From: Flavobacterium sp.
GTDB taxonomy: Bacteria; Bacteroidota; Bacteroidia; Flavobacteriales; Flavobacteriaceae
Assembly (NCBI GenBank): GCA_016714905.1
Contig: JADKBW010000016.1
Coordinates: forward strand, 1-60,258
Reading direction: 5' to 3'
DNA length: 60,258 bases
The position numbers and the translations under genes were made by a program. The notes under the pieces are model-generated. The model did not search any database. It was not told where the DNA came from and worked only from the letters and a program-made list of their open reading frames with translations. Within the stretch, counting starts at the first letter, position 1. Every line of letters begins with the position of its first letter. This document shows, in pieces, positions 9,214 through 17,785 of the stretch.

Positions 9214-9996
9214 ATGGCAACGTATAATAAAAGAGGTTACAAAGCTCCAAAAGAAAAAGAAGAAAAAGATTCAACTTATATAGAAGATGTAAAAGTTGAT
9301 GAAAAAGATAGTACAACGGCAGGTGTTTTTAATTCTTTAGATGAAACTGCTTCAAAAACTGAAGATTGGGTTGCTAAAAATCAAAAATATATTTTTGGTG
9401 TTGTAGCTGCGATTGCTTTGGTTACTGTAAGTTATCTATTATACCAAAAATTTATTGTTCAGCCTAAAGAGGATGAAGCCGCAACAGAAATATTTGAAGC
9501 GCAACAAAATTTCCAAAAAGCGGTAGATGCAACTACAAACGCGGATTCATTATTTAATGTATGTCTAAAAGGTGCTAAAGGAAGTCTTGGTTTTGTTGAA
9601 ATTGCAGATAAATTTTCAGGTACTTCTGCAGGAAATTTGGCAAACTATTACGCAGGAATTTGTTATTTGAATACAGGAAAATATGCTGAAGCAATTACTT
9701 CGCTTGAGAATTTCAAATCAGAAGATATGATTTTGAGTGTACTTGCTGTTGGTGCTGTTGGAGATGCCTATGCGCAGAAAAAGCAATTCAATGAAGCTTT
9801 GGAAAGCTATGTCAAAGCCTCTGAAATGAACAAGAACGATATGACAACACCACGTTTCTTACAAAAAGCTGGTCAAACGGCCTTGGCGTTGGGCAAAAAA
9901 GCGGATGCACTAAAATATTTTACAGAAATTAAGGAAAAATACGAAAGTTCTCCAGAAGGTTCTGCTATAGATGCTTTGATTGGTTTGGCTCAATAA
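9214..9996 (+). CDS. TPR-containing inner-membrane protein, YfgM-like
   Basis: 260-residue protein with a charged, Lys/Glu-rich cytoplasmic N-terminus (about 65 residues) and one membrane helix at about 70-90 (IFGVVAAIALVTVSYLLYQK). A periplasmic tetratricopeptide domain follows, with helices such as GNLANYYAGICYLNTGKYAE and VGAVGDAYAQKKQFNEALES. The layout matches YfgM/CpoB-like proteins that assist envelope protein handling in other bacteria; the role here is unproven. It has its own promoter and is followed by ribH after 66 bases that contain a heptamer repeat. Confidence 0.8.
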   Translation: MATYNKRGYKAPKEKEEKDSTYIEDVKVDEKDSTTAGVFNSLDETASKTEDWVAKNQKYIFGVVAAIALVTVSYLLYQKFIVQPKEDEAATEIFEAQQNFQKAVDATTNADSLFNVCLKGAKGSLGFVEIADKFSGTSAGNLANYYAGICYLNTGKYAEAITSLENFKSEDMILSVLAVGAVGDAYAQKKQFNEALESYVKASEMNKNDMTTPRFLQKAGQTALALGKKADALKYFTEIKEKYESSPEGSAIDALIGLAQ

Positions 9997-10025
9997 AACT
10001 TGATTTCAGGAGAATGATTCGGTTT

Positions 10026-10060
10026 TAAATCCTAAATCCTAAATCGCAAATCCTAAATTA
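10026..10060 (+). repeat. Heptamer tandem repeat directly before ribH
   Basis: Five perfectly phased 7-base units: TAAATCC twice, then TAAATCG, CAAATCC and TAAATTA. The array ends two bases before the ribH ATG and occupies the place where a ribosome binding site would be. Confidence 0.75.
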
Positions 10061-10062
10061 AA

Positions 10063-10635
10063 ATGGCTACTGCAAATAAAAACTTATCTAATTACGATAA
10101 AAACACAATCCCAAATGCGAAAGATTTTCGGTTTGGGATTGTTGTTTCAGAGTGGAACGATACCATCACTAATGGTTTGTATTCCGGTGCTGAGCGTGCG
10201 TTAATTGACTGTGGGGCATTGCCTCAAAACATCATTCGTTGGAATGTTCCAGGAAGTTTTGAGCTCGTATATGGTTCCAAGAAAATGATTGAGACTCAAA
10301 ATGTCGATGTCGTAATTACGATCGGTTCTGTCATCAAAGGAGAAACCATGCACTTTGAATTTGTTTGTGAAGGTGTAACTCAGGGAATCAAAGATCTTAA
10401 TGTATTGTCGGATGTCGCGGTAATTTTTTGCGTATTGACGGACAATACGGAACAACAATCGATTGACAGAAGTGGCGGTATTCATGGTAATAAAGGAACA
10501 GAGGCGGCTATTGCAGCGATTAAGATGGCGTATTTGCGTCAACAATCAAAATTAAATTCCAAACATAACAACTTACAAGAATTGTCGAGTGGTCAGCCTC
10601 AAATTGAGGATCAACCGCGACAGCTTGAAGAATAG
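10063..10635 (+). CDS. ribH: 6,7-dimethyl-8-ribityllumazine synthase
   Basis: Penultimate enzyme of riboflavin synthesis. It condenses 5-amino-6-ribitylamino-uracil with dihydroxybutanone phosphate. Family motifs are FGIVVSEWND (24-33), VPGSFELVYG (62-71), IGSVIKGETMHFEFV (87-101, including the catalytic His97) and the IFCVLTDNTEQQSIDRSG segment (121-138). The domain is complete by about residue 162. A Gln/Ser/Asn-rich tail of nearly 30 residues follows that most homologues lack and that has no recognisable motif. No other riboflavin gene is nearby, so it stands alone as is common in this phylum. Confidence 0.94.
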   Translation: MATANKNLSNYDKNTIPNAKDFRFGIVVSEWNDTITNGLYSGAERALIDCGALPQNIIRWNVPGSFELVYGSKKMIETQNVDVVITIGSVIKGETMHFEFVCEGVTQGIKDLNVLSDVAVIFCVLTDNTEQQSIDRSGGIHGNKGTEAAIAAIKMAYLRQQSKLNSKHNNLQELSSGQPQIEDQPRQLEE

Positions 10636-10656
10636 ACTTGTTTTATAAATATCTAC

Positions 10657-10686
10657 TAAAACCTGCTTTAATAGAGTAGGTTTTTT
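10657..10686 (+). terminator. Rho-independent terminator after ribH
   Basis: A stem formed by AAAACCTGCT and its imperfect complement AGTAGGTTTT with a short AT loop, followed by a T run. It lies about 20 bases after the ribH stop. Confidence 0.65.
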
Positions 10687-10701
10687 CTTTTTATGATATT
10701 C

Positions 10702-10737
10702 TTGGCTGTAAAAGCTAGTGGATTTTCGTTAAATTTG
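10702..10737 (+). promoter_or_regulatory. Putative mutL promoter
   Basis: TAAATTTG at 10730-10737 is a perfect TAnnTTTG box. TTG at 10702-10704 is 25 bases upstream, slightly beyond the usual spacing. The ATG follows 37 bases after the box. Confidence 0.45.
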
Positions 10738-10774
10738 TCAACTTGGGCATAAATCCCAATTCTAAATAGTAGAA

Positions 10775-12637
10775 ATGTCGAGTATTATTCAACTACTTCC
10801 AGATCATGTTGCCAATCAAATTGCCGCCGGTGAAGTGGTGCAACGTCCTGCATCAGTAGTCAAAGAATTATTAGAAAATGCGGTAGATGCGGACGCTACT
10901 GATATCAAATTAATTATCAAGGATTCTGGCAAATCGCTGATTCAAGTGATTGATAATGGCAAGGGCATGAGTGTCACCGATGCACGTTTGTGTTTCGAAC
11001 GTCATGCGACTTCCAAAATCAGAAAAGCGGAAGATTTGTTTCAACTGCATACCAAAGGATTTCGCGGTGAAGCGTTAGCCTCGATTGCAGCGATTGCTCA
11101 CGTTGAATTAAAAACCAAGCAAGATCAAGAGGAGTTGGGCACGCAAATCATCATCGAAGGAAGCAAATTGGTATCTCAAGATGTCGTTGTAACGCCACGA
11201 GGAACGTCATTTTCCGTTAAGAATTTATTTTTTAATATACCAGCGCGACGTAATTTTTTGAAATCTGAAATCATTGAGTTTCGTCACATAATGGATGAAT
11301 TTCAAAGGGTTGCCCTGGCGCATCCAAATATTCATTTTACGTTTTATCACAATGGGAATGAAGTGTTTGTATTGCCAATTTCCAATTTAAGACAGCGCAT
11401 TGTGGCACTTTTTGCTGGAAAAACCAACGAAAAACTGGTGCCGGCCTCAGAGGAAACGGATATTCTAAAAATAGAAGGATTTGTTGGTAAACCTGAATTT
11501 GCAAAGAAAAACCGTGGGGAGCAATTTTTCTTTGTCAATGATCGCTATATCAAAAGTGGTTATTTGCATCACGCCGTTATGAATGCGTATGAAGGCATAC
11601 TCCGGGAAGGCACACAACCAAGTTATTTCTTGTATTTGACCGTTCCAACGAATACGATCGACATCAACATTCATCCGACAAAAACAGAAATTAAATTTGA
11701 TGATGAGCAAGCTTTATATGCGATATTACGTGCCACCATCAAACATAGTTTAGGGCAATTTAATGTTGCGCCAATTCTTGATTTTGACCGAGACGCTAAT
11801 TTAGATACGCCTTATCACTATAAAAATGCGGCGGGTTCTATTCCGACGATTCAGGTGGATGGCAATTACAATCCGTTTTCGGCGGAAATGGCTCCAAAAA
11901 AGAATGAAAGGACAACCTCTCATTACCAAAGGAAAAATGAGTCGGCTTCATGGGAAGGCTTATATGTCGGATTGAAAGATGATACCGATAGTTTGGTAGA
12001 CATAGGTGGAATGCACTTTGAACAGGATGAGGAAAAGTCAAGTTTGTTTGACGGAGAGGAAGTCGAAAAGGACATCAAGAAAACCTACCAAATTCAGAAG
12101 AAATATATTGTCAATCCAATCAAATCTGGAATGATCATCGTTGATCAGCAGCGCGCTCATCAACGCATATTATATGAACAGTTCTTGACGAATATGACTG
12201 TTGAACATGGTGCCAGTCAACAGTTGTTATTTCCGTTGCATTTGTATTTTTCGAAAAATGAAATCCATCTTATCGAAGAATTACAATTGTCGCTAACCAA
12301 TACTGGTTTTCAATTTGATGCCAACTTAGATGATCATATTGTGATTACTGGATTGCCTTCGAATGTGTCGGATTCCCAAGTAAATTTGATTTTCGAACAG
12401 TTGTTAGGAGATTTACATGATGGAATTCCAAGTAATAGCTTTAGTCAAAATGACACCATTGCCAAGTCGATGGCGAAAAGCTTAGCCGTAAAAGCCGGTA
12501 TTTACTTGACTGAAAAAGAACAAGAAAACATTGTTAATGGATTGTTCGCTTGCAAAGAACCCAACGTTTCCCCTTTTCAAAAACCTACTTTCATCACGAT
12601 GAGCGTGGAAGATTTAGATAAAAAATTCGCCTTATGA
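10775..12637 (+). CDS. mutL: DNA mismatch repair protein MutL
   Basis: 620-residue GHKL ATPase that links MutS mismatch recognition to strand removal. N-terminal motifs are VVKELLENAVDADATDI (with the catalytic Glu), DNGKGM, RHATSKI and GFRGEALASI. The C-terminal domain contains the position of the endonuclease motif DQHA(x)2E(x)4E, but at about residues 456-467 it reads DQQRAHQRILYE: the metal-binding His and the first Glu are both replaced by Gln. Nicking activity may therefore be reduced or absent, or the family may use a variant motif. Its stop overlaps the rhomboid start (ATGA), implying coupling. Confidence 0.95.
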   Translation: MSSIIQLLPDHVANQIAAGEVVQRPASVVKELLENAVDADATDIKLIIKDSGKSLIQVIDNGKGMSVTDARLCFERHATSKIRKAEDLFQLHTKGFRGEALASIAAIAHVELKTKQDQEELGTQIIIEGSKLVSQDVVVTPRGTSFSVKNLFFNIPARRNFLKSEIIEFRHIMDEFQRVALAHPNIHFTFYHNGNEVFVLPISNLRQRIVALFAGKTNEKLVPASEETDILKIEGFVGKPEFAKKNRGEQFFFVNDRYIKSGYLHHAVMNAYEGILREGTQPSYFLYLTVPTNTIDINIHPTKTEIKFDDEQALYAILRATIKHSLGQFNVAPILDFDRDANLDTPYHYKNAAGSIPTIQVDGNYNPFSAEMAPKKNERTTSHYQRKNESASWEGLYVGLKDDTDSLVDIGGMHFEQDEEKSSLFDGEEVEKDIKKTYQIQKKYIVNPIKSGMIIVDQQRAHQRILYEQFLTNMTVEHGASQQLLFPLHLYFSKNEIHLIEELQLSLTNTGFQFDANLDDHIVITGLPSNVSDSQVNLIFEQLLGDLHDGIPSNSFSQNDTIAKSMAKSLAVKAGIYLTEKEQENIVNGLFACKEPNVSPFQKPTFITMSVEDLDKKFAL

Positions 12638-13383
12638 TGCAGATTACACCAACTGTAAAACAGTTGCTTATTATTAATATCTTGTTTTTTGCTGGAACCT
12701 TGTTTGTAGGTGAGCAAGCCTACGATTATCTTTCTTTGTTCTTTTTTGAGAATTCCAAATTTGAATATTGGCAAATTCTCACCCATATGTTTATGCACGG
12801 AGGATTCATGCACATCGCGTTTAACATGTTTGCTTTGTATTCTTTTGGCTCATCCTTAGAATATTTTTGGGGCGGAAAGAAGTTCTTGTTCTTTTATATT
12901 TCATGTGGATTGGGGGCGGCGTTACTGCATTCACTTGTTAATTATTTTCTTTTCCATAACGGACTAAACGCCTTGATTGAAGCTGGATTTTCCCAAACAG
13001 AGATTTACACTTTGTTAAATGAAGGAAAATTAGATACGCGATGGATTGACACTCTAGGAAACTCTGGATTGACCAATTTTACTAGTGCATTTGCTTCTCC
13101 AGCGGTCGGCGCTTCAGGTGCCATCTACGGATTGCTCGTCGCATTTGCCTTTATGGTTCCCAATGCTGAATTGGCGTTGATGTTTATTCCAGTGCCGATA
13201 AAAGCGAAATATTTTGTACCAGGACTATTGGTTGTCGATTTGATATTGGGCGTTTCCGGACAATCAATCTTTGGCGGCGCAAGTGGAATAGCCCATTTTG
13301 CTCATATTGGCGGTGCGCTGGTGGGATTTTTAATGATGTGGTATTGGAAGAAAAATCAATTTACGGGTAATCGGTGGAATTAA
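12634..13383 (+). CDS. Rhomboid family intramembrane serine protease (first of two)
   Basis: 249-residue polytopic membrane protease that cleaves transmembrane substrates within the bilayer. The HMFMHGGFMHIAFNMFALY loop and helix, the catalytic Ser in GASGAIYGLL and the catalytic His in AHFAHIGGALVGF are all present, so the Ser-His dyad is intact. About six hydrophobic helices are visible. Between helices 2 and 4 is a longer non-conserved loop (about residues 105-150). The start codon overlaps the mutL stop; a second ATG three bases later is also possible. A second rhomboid follows. Confidence 0.9.
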   Translation: MMQITPTVKQLLIINILFFAGTLFVGEQAYDYLSLFFFENSKFEYWQILTHMFMHGGFMHIAFNMFALYSFGSSLEYFWGGKKFLFFYISCGLGAALLHSLVNYFLFHNGLNALIEAGFSQTEIYTLLNEGKLDTRWIDTLGNSGLTNFTSAFASPAVGASGAIYGLLVAFAFMVPNAELALMFIPVPIKAKYFVPGLLVVDLILGVSGQSIFGGASGIAHFAHIGGALVGFLMMWYWKKNQFTGNRWN

Positions 13384-13392
13384 GTTGTGTAA

Positions 13393-13478
13393 ACAAGAAA
13401 CAAGAAACAAGAAACAAGAAACAAGAATTTTAAAATTAGCAAAGAATCTTACAATCTAAAAGTCTAATAATCTAAAAA
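13393..13478 (+). repeat. Heptamer array plus octamer array between the rhomboid genes
   Basis: Five exact copies of ACAAGAA lie at 13393-13427. After 27 bases come three phased octamers at 13455-13478: TCTAAAAG, TCTAATAA and TCTAAAAA. The last octamer touches the ATG of the second rhomboid with no intervening base. Confidence 0.75.
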
Positions 13479-14348
13479 ATGAACATACTAGACGATTTAA
13501 AAATGCAATATAAAATGGGAGGCTTTGAGCAAAAAGTCATCTATTGGAATTGTGGCGTGTTTTTACTTTCATTGATTCTTTTCTATCGTTTCAGACTAGG
13601 CGCTTTTGATTTTCCTACTTGGATTGCTTTGTCATCGGATGCGTCAGAAGTATTATTCAAACCATGGACTTTACTCTCGTATTTCTTTTTTCACGCTGGT
13701 TTTTTCCATCTATTGTTTAATATGATTGTATTGAATTTTGCCGGTCGAATTTTCTTGACCTTCTTCAATCAGAAACAGTTTTTGGGCTTGTATTTATTAA
13801 GCGGTATTTTTTCAGGTTTGATATTCATCCTTTTTTATTCCGTTTTGATGATGGGTCGAAGTTCGGCAATTGTCGGCGCATCTGGAGCGATTATGGCGAT
13901 TTTAGTGGCGACTGCGACTTATTCACCGTTTATGAATTTAAGATTGTTGTTGATTGGCAATGTCAAACTATGGCAATTTACGTTTGTGATTTTGCTGTTG
14001 GATTTAATTCAAATTTTTACAGAAAATACGGGTGGACACGTGGCGCATTTAGCGGGCGCTTTCTTCGGATTTATCTATGTCAAGTTATTGGTTAGCGGAA
14101 CAGATTTAAGCAAAGGTGTTTCATTTATACTTGATAAGCTAGTCACTTTTTTAAGGCCAAAGAAAACAACGCCTTTTAAGAAAGTGCATCGCAATTACAA
14201 TGTAAAACAAAATCAATCCGCGTCAAAGATTGTTACTAAAGATAAAACCCAACAACAAATCGATGATATTCTAGATAAGATCAGTAAATCTGGCTATGAC
14301 AGTTTAACCAAAGAAGAGAAAGAATTCTTGTTTAAAGCAGGGAAGTAA
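13479..14348 (+). CDS. Rhomboid family intramembrane serine protease (second)
   Basis: 289-residue membrane protease paralogous to the gene before it. FFHAGFFHLLFNMIVLNFAG, the nucleophile in IVGASGAIMAILVA and the His in GGHVAHLAGAFFGF give a complete dyad. A hydrophilic tail of about 80 residues (residue 210 on) contains PKKTTPFKKVHRNYN and ends in a charged helix, DDILDKISKSGYDSLTKEEKEF. That helix is conserved in Bacteroidota rhomboids by my recollection. The start codon directly follows an octamer repeat without a visible ribosome binding site. The next gene starts 4 bases after its stop. Confidence 0.9.
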   Translation: MNILDDLKMQYKMGGFEQKVIYWNCGVFLLSLILFYRFRLGAFDFPTWIALSSDASEVLFKPWTLLSYFFFHAGFFHLLFNMIVLNFAGRIFLTFFNQKQFLGLYLLSGIFSGLIFILFYSVLMMGRSSAIVGASGAIMAILVATATYSPFMNLRLLLIGNVKLWQFTFVILLLDLIQIFTENTGGHVAHLAGAFFGFIYVKLLVSGTDLSKGVSFILDKLVTFLRPKKTTPFKKVHRNYNVKQNQSASKIVTKDKTQQQIDDILDKISKSGYDSLTKEEKEFLFKAGK

Positions 14349-14352
14349 GTGA

Positions 14353-15402
14353 ATGAAAAAGTTATCGTGGTTCAATAAGGCAATGTTTTTCTTCAATATA
14401 GTGCTCACTGTATTGACTTTCCTTGCGTATGTTTTACCATTTTTAGCGCCGAAATTGTTTCCGATTCTTTCCGTTTTGACTTTGATTTTGCCGCTGTTTT
14501 TAATCTTGAACGGATTGTTTTTTCTCTATTGGCTCATTCAGTTTAAAAAGCAAATCTTTCTTTCTGGATTGGTTCTTCTAATGGGAATTACTTTTATCAA
14601 TAAATTTTATAAATTTTCAGCGATCAATCTGCCAAGTGAAGAAAAGGACTTTGTGGTCATGAGTTACAATGTTCGATTATTCAATCTATTTGATTGGTTG
14701 CCCGACACAGATGTGGTCACGTATATTCGGACTTTTATCAACGACAAGAATCCAGACATTTTATGTATTCAGGAATATTCTTCAGGGGCGCAAATTGATC
14801 TGAAAGTCTATCCGCATCGATACGTATATATGCAAGGAAATCAAATTAAAAGTGGTCAAGCTATTTTCTCTAAATTTCCGATTATAGAAGAGGGAAACTT
14901 GACTTTTCCGAATTCAAATAATTCCGTCATTTTTGCAGACATAAAGAAAGGAAAGGAAATTATTCGTGTCTATAATATGCAGTTGGAGTCGATTAAGATT
15001 TCACCAGATGTTAATGAGATTTCTGAAAACATAGACGTAATAAATCAGCGAAAGTCAGAAATGGTCTTCAATCGAATTAGCACTGCATTCAAGAAGCAAC
15101 AGCAGCAAGCGGAGATTATCATGAATCACAAAAAAGATTGCAAGTATCCCATTATCATTTGTGGCGATATGAATAATAGTGCGTATTCGTTTGTGTATCG
15201 CAATATCAAAGGCGATTTGAACGATACTTTTGAAGAGGCGGGAAGTGGTTTTGGCAATACGTACCACTTTAGGTATTACCCAGCGCGAATTGATTATATT
15301 CTTGCCGATCCAAGTATGAAAGTAAAAAGCTTTGAGAGTTTTCCGGATTTTGTCAATTCAGATCACTTTCCAATCATGACCAGATTGTCTTTTGATGAAT
15401 AA
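14353..15402 (+). CDS. Membrane-anchored endonuclease/exonuclease/phosphatase (EEP) family protein
   Basis: 349-residue protein with three N-terminal membrane helices (residues about 10-90) and an EEP-fold hydrolase domain facing one side of the membrane. EEP landmarks are MSYNVRLFN, ILCIQEYS (metal-binding Glu), PIIICGDMNNSAYS (Asp and Asn of the active site), RIDYILADP and the final SDHFPIM (catalytic Asp-His). The fold serves nucleases, sphingomyelinases and inositol phosphatases; the substrate here is unknown. It is probably co-transcribed with the rhomboids (4-base gap) and is convergent with the WbqC-like gene, one base apart. Confidence 0.88.
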   Translation: MKKLSWFNKAMFFFNIVLTVLTFLAYVLPFLAPKLFPILSVLTLILPLFLILNGLFFLYWLIQFKKQIFLSGLVLLMGITFINKFYKFSAINLPSEEKDFVVMSYNVRLFNLFDWLPDTDVVTYIRTFINDKNPDILCIQEYSSGAQIDLKVYPHRYVYMQGNQIKSGQAIFSKFPIIEEGNLTFPNSNNSVIFADIKKGKEIIRVYNMQLESIKISPDVNEISENIDVINQRKSEMVFNRISTAFKKQQQQAEIIMNHKKDCKYPIIICGDMNNSAYSFVYRNIKGDLNDTFEEAGSGFGNTYHFRYYPARIDYILADPSMKVKSFESFPDFVNSDHFPIMTRLSFDE

Positions 15403-15403
15403 T

Positions 15404-16015
15404 CTAAATCAATTGATTCTTCAGGTAATCTAATGAAAATCGACCTTCATTAAATAACAAGTCAAGAATACTCAAGTTATTAATAAATCCGTGCTTATCT
15501 CCAAAAACTTGGGTGTATGATTCAAAAGAGGCAGCGTCTTTTTTTCCATTCACGAGACTTCTAAAGTCATTGTATTCTGGCACTTCGTGAAAGTACTCCA
15601 CGGTTTTTTCAAAGTCAAAAGGCATTCCAAGACATTTCGAAACAATTTGCATGGTTTCGATGTTTAAGTCAATCAAATAAGTATGTTGTTTGGTGAAAAT
15701 TGGCATTAAACTATCCTCATAGTATTCAAAAAAAGGAGAAGTTCTATAAGCCGCCTCCAAGGATTTGAAATGCTGTTTTTGCCAATCGAACGCAGTTTCT
15801 ATACGTACTTCCTTGATGTTTTGATGTCTTTCTTTGGTATGTTTAATGGGAATATTGAGCAACTGAATTCCATTTGGACTGTAAATGTAAGTTCGGTTTC
15901 TGTTGGTTTGTTTTTGAAAATTATCTTCCACTTCAAGTACAATACGATCCGCTTGAGCCATGGCGACAAAATGACTAATAGATGGGAAATACGTAGGGTG
16001 AAGAAGGATAGGCAT
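15404..16015 (-). CDS. WbqC-like family protein
   Basis: 203-residue protein of the WbqC family (PF08889), found in O-antigen clusters and widely in Bacteroidota. Its enzymatic role is not firmly established. The N-terminus LLHPTYFPSISHFVAMAQ and the central FQKQTNRNRTYIYSPNGIQLLNIPIKH are the family signature. It is the last gene of the minus-strand parA-to-wbqC block, with lepB 157 bases upstream, and that gap is filled by an octamer-repeat palindrome. Its position next to signal peptidase is typical for the group. Confidence 0.85.
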   Translation of the reverse strand: MPILLHPTYFPSISHFVAMAQADRIVLEVEDNFQKQTNRNRTYIYSPNGIQLLNIPIKHTKERHQNIKEVRIETAFDWQKQHFKSLEAAYRTSPFFEYYEDSLMPIFTKQHTYLIDLNIETMQIVSKCLGMPFDFEKTVEYFHEVPEYNDFRSLVNGKKDAASFESYTQVFGDKHGFINNLSILDLLFNEGRFSLDYLKNQLI

Positions 16016-16035
16016 GTGATGTGAACTCGTGCGTT

Positions 16036-16161
16036 GTTTATTCGTTTAATCGTGGATTTGTTTAACCGTTTAATCGTTTAACTTAACCGTATGACCGTTT
16101 AATCGTAGTATCATGTAATCATTTTTCCGAATTAACGAATTAAACAAATCCACGATTAAAC
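16036..16161. repeat. Octamer array with 22-base terminal inverted repeats
   Basis: From 16036 the plus strand reads in 8-base steps around GTTTAATC: three exact copies (16044, 16068, 16097), with variants such as GTTTATTC, GTTTAACC and GTATGACC. The 22 bases at 16044-16065 recur as a perfect inverted repeat at 16140-16161, giving a possible long hairpin with a loop of about 74 bases. It fills the gap between wbqC and lepB. Confidence 0.75.
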
Positions 16162-16172
16162 AGTAAAATATA

Positions 16173-17717
16173 TTAGCTATCGGCTTGTTTCTTCTTATCC
16201 AAATAGAACGTAATTCCAAAATAAGCAGCCAACGCGATTAAGAAAAATTTAAAATACGAGTAAGGCTGACCTTCGCCACCAACGGTCGTAAACATTCTTT
16301 CCCATCGTATTTTTTTGAAACCAGTTTCATTGCTATCCAAACTTAACCAAATAAGAACAGGTTTTCCCACAATATGATTTTCAGGAACATAACCCCAATA
16401 GCGACTGTCTTCAGAATTATGTCGATTGTCTCCCATCATCCAATAATAATCTTGTTGAAAGGTGTACGATTTTGCAACCTGACCGTTGATTCTGATTTCA
16501 GAACCCGTTACTTTCAAATCATTCCCTTCATATTCACTGATGATTCTCTTATAGAAAGGAATGTTCTCGGCAGTCAATTCGATTGTCTTTCCTGCTTCTG
16601 GGATGTAAATGGGTCCGTAATTGTCTTTGTTCCAGGAATTAGAAATCTGCGGAAAAACTGCCGGTTCCGGATCGCGAGAAATATTTCTTACAATATTTGT
16701 TACCACTGGATTGTTTTTTAACCTGCTTGCAGACTCTTCTGTTAAAGCAGAAAAAAGAAACGTATTAGCGCCGGTTTGATAAATACCATCGGTGATGTGT
16801 AATTCTTTTATCAAATACGTTGGGTCAAACGAATTACCATTCGTCGTTACGGTATAGGAATACTGCGGTTTTGCGCGCTCGGGTAATATCAGTTGCTTTC
16901 CATTAATAAAGACCACACCATCTCTTATTTCCAACATATCGCCTGGTGTACCTTGACATCTTTTTACATAATTTGATTTCTTATCAATGGGCTTATCGGC
17001 TTTTCTTTTGGATTTATCGAAAAATTTGTACACGGTATCGACCGGCCAGTTGAAAACTACAATGTCATTTTTTTCAGGCTTTTCCAATCCTGGCAAACGT
17101 AAATAAGGCAGTTGCGGCCAATTATTGTATGATTTTTTGTGCAATACCGGAATGGTATCATGCACCATAGGCAAAGCAACGGTAGTCATCGGAACTCGAG
17201 CGCCATAATGAAATTTACTTACAAAAAGAAAATCACCAACTAATAACGACTTCTCTAAAGAGGAAGTTGGAATCTGATACGGTTGCATGACATAAGTATG
17301 CACAATCGTCGCTACAACAATGGCGAATAACAATGAGCTAATCGTATCAGCCGTTTTATTTACTGGAATGAGACTACGGTTGGGAATATGATCTAGTTTT
17401 TCGGTATAATTGACGTAGGCGATGTATAAACCGAAAGTGAAAATCGCCAAAAGTGTATGTGGTGTTGTGTTTTTACCAAAACTGCGCAAGGTTTCCACCC
17501 AAATGACCGGAAACATAATCAGATTGACAATCGGCACGAAAAGCAAAATCGTCCACCAAGTAGGTCGGTTAAGAATCTTCATCAACACGATTGCATTGTA
17601 AATTGGAACTGCCGCTTCCCATCTTTTTCTGTTAGCCGCCTCGTATATTTTCCACGTTCCAATAAAGTGAATCACTTGTAATACTAAGAAAAAAATAAAC
17701 CATTGAGATAAAGTCAT
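16173..17717 (-). CDS. lepB: Signal peptidase I
   Basis: 514-residue type I signal peptidase, which removes signal peptides from Sec and Tat substrates at the inner membrane. Several membrane helices precede the catalytic part. The nucleophile is the Ser in PTSSLEKSLLVGDFLFV and the general base is the Lys in NYVKRCQGTPGD. Box E is GDNRHNSEDSRYWGYVP. The protein is much longer than E. coli LepB, with an insertion of roughly 150 residues between catalytic Lys and box E; Bacteroidota enzymes are often of this size. A hydrophobic helix lies near the C-terminus. It follows dapB by 68 bases on the same strand. Confidence 0.94.
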   Translation of the reverse strand: MTLSQWFIFFLVLQVIHFIGTWKIYEAANRKRWEAAVPIYNAIVLMKILNRPTWWTILLFVPIVNLIMFPVIWVETLRSFGKNTTPHTLLAIFTFGLYIAYVNYTEKLDHIPNRSLIPVNKTADTISSLLFAIVVATIVHTYVMQPYQIPTSSLEKSLLVGDFLFVSKFHYGARVPMTTVALPMVHDTIPVLHKKSYNNWPQLPYLRLPGLEKPEKNDIVVFNWPVDTVYKFFDKSKRKADKPIDKKSNYVKRCQGTPGDMLEIRDGVVFINGKQLILPERAKPQYSYTVTTNGNSFDPTYLIKELHITDGIYQTGANTFLFSALTEESASRLKNNPVVTNIVRNISRDPEPAVFPQISNSWNKDNYGPIYIPEAGKTIELTAENIPFYKRIISEYEGNDLKVTGSEIRINGQVAKSYTFQQDYYWMMGDNRHNSEDSRYWGYVPENHIVGKPVLIWLSLDSNETGFKKIRWERMFTTVGGEGQPYSYFKFFLIALAAYFGITFYLDKKKQADS

Positions 17718-17785
17718 AATTTCTAATTTTTTGATTTTTAGGTTTGATTAGGAATCGAACACCAATTTTCAGTTTATATTATTTA

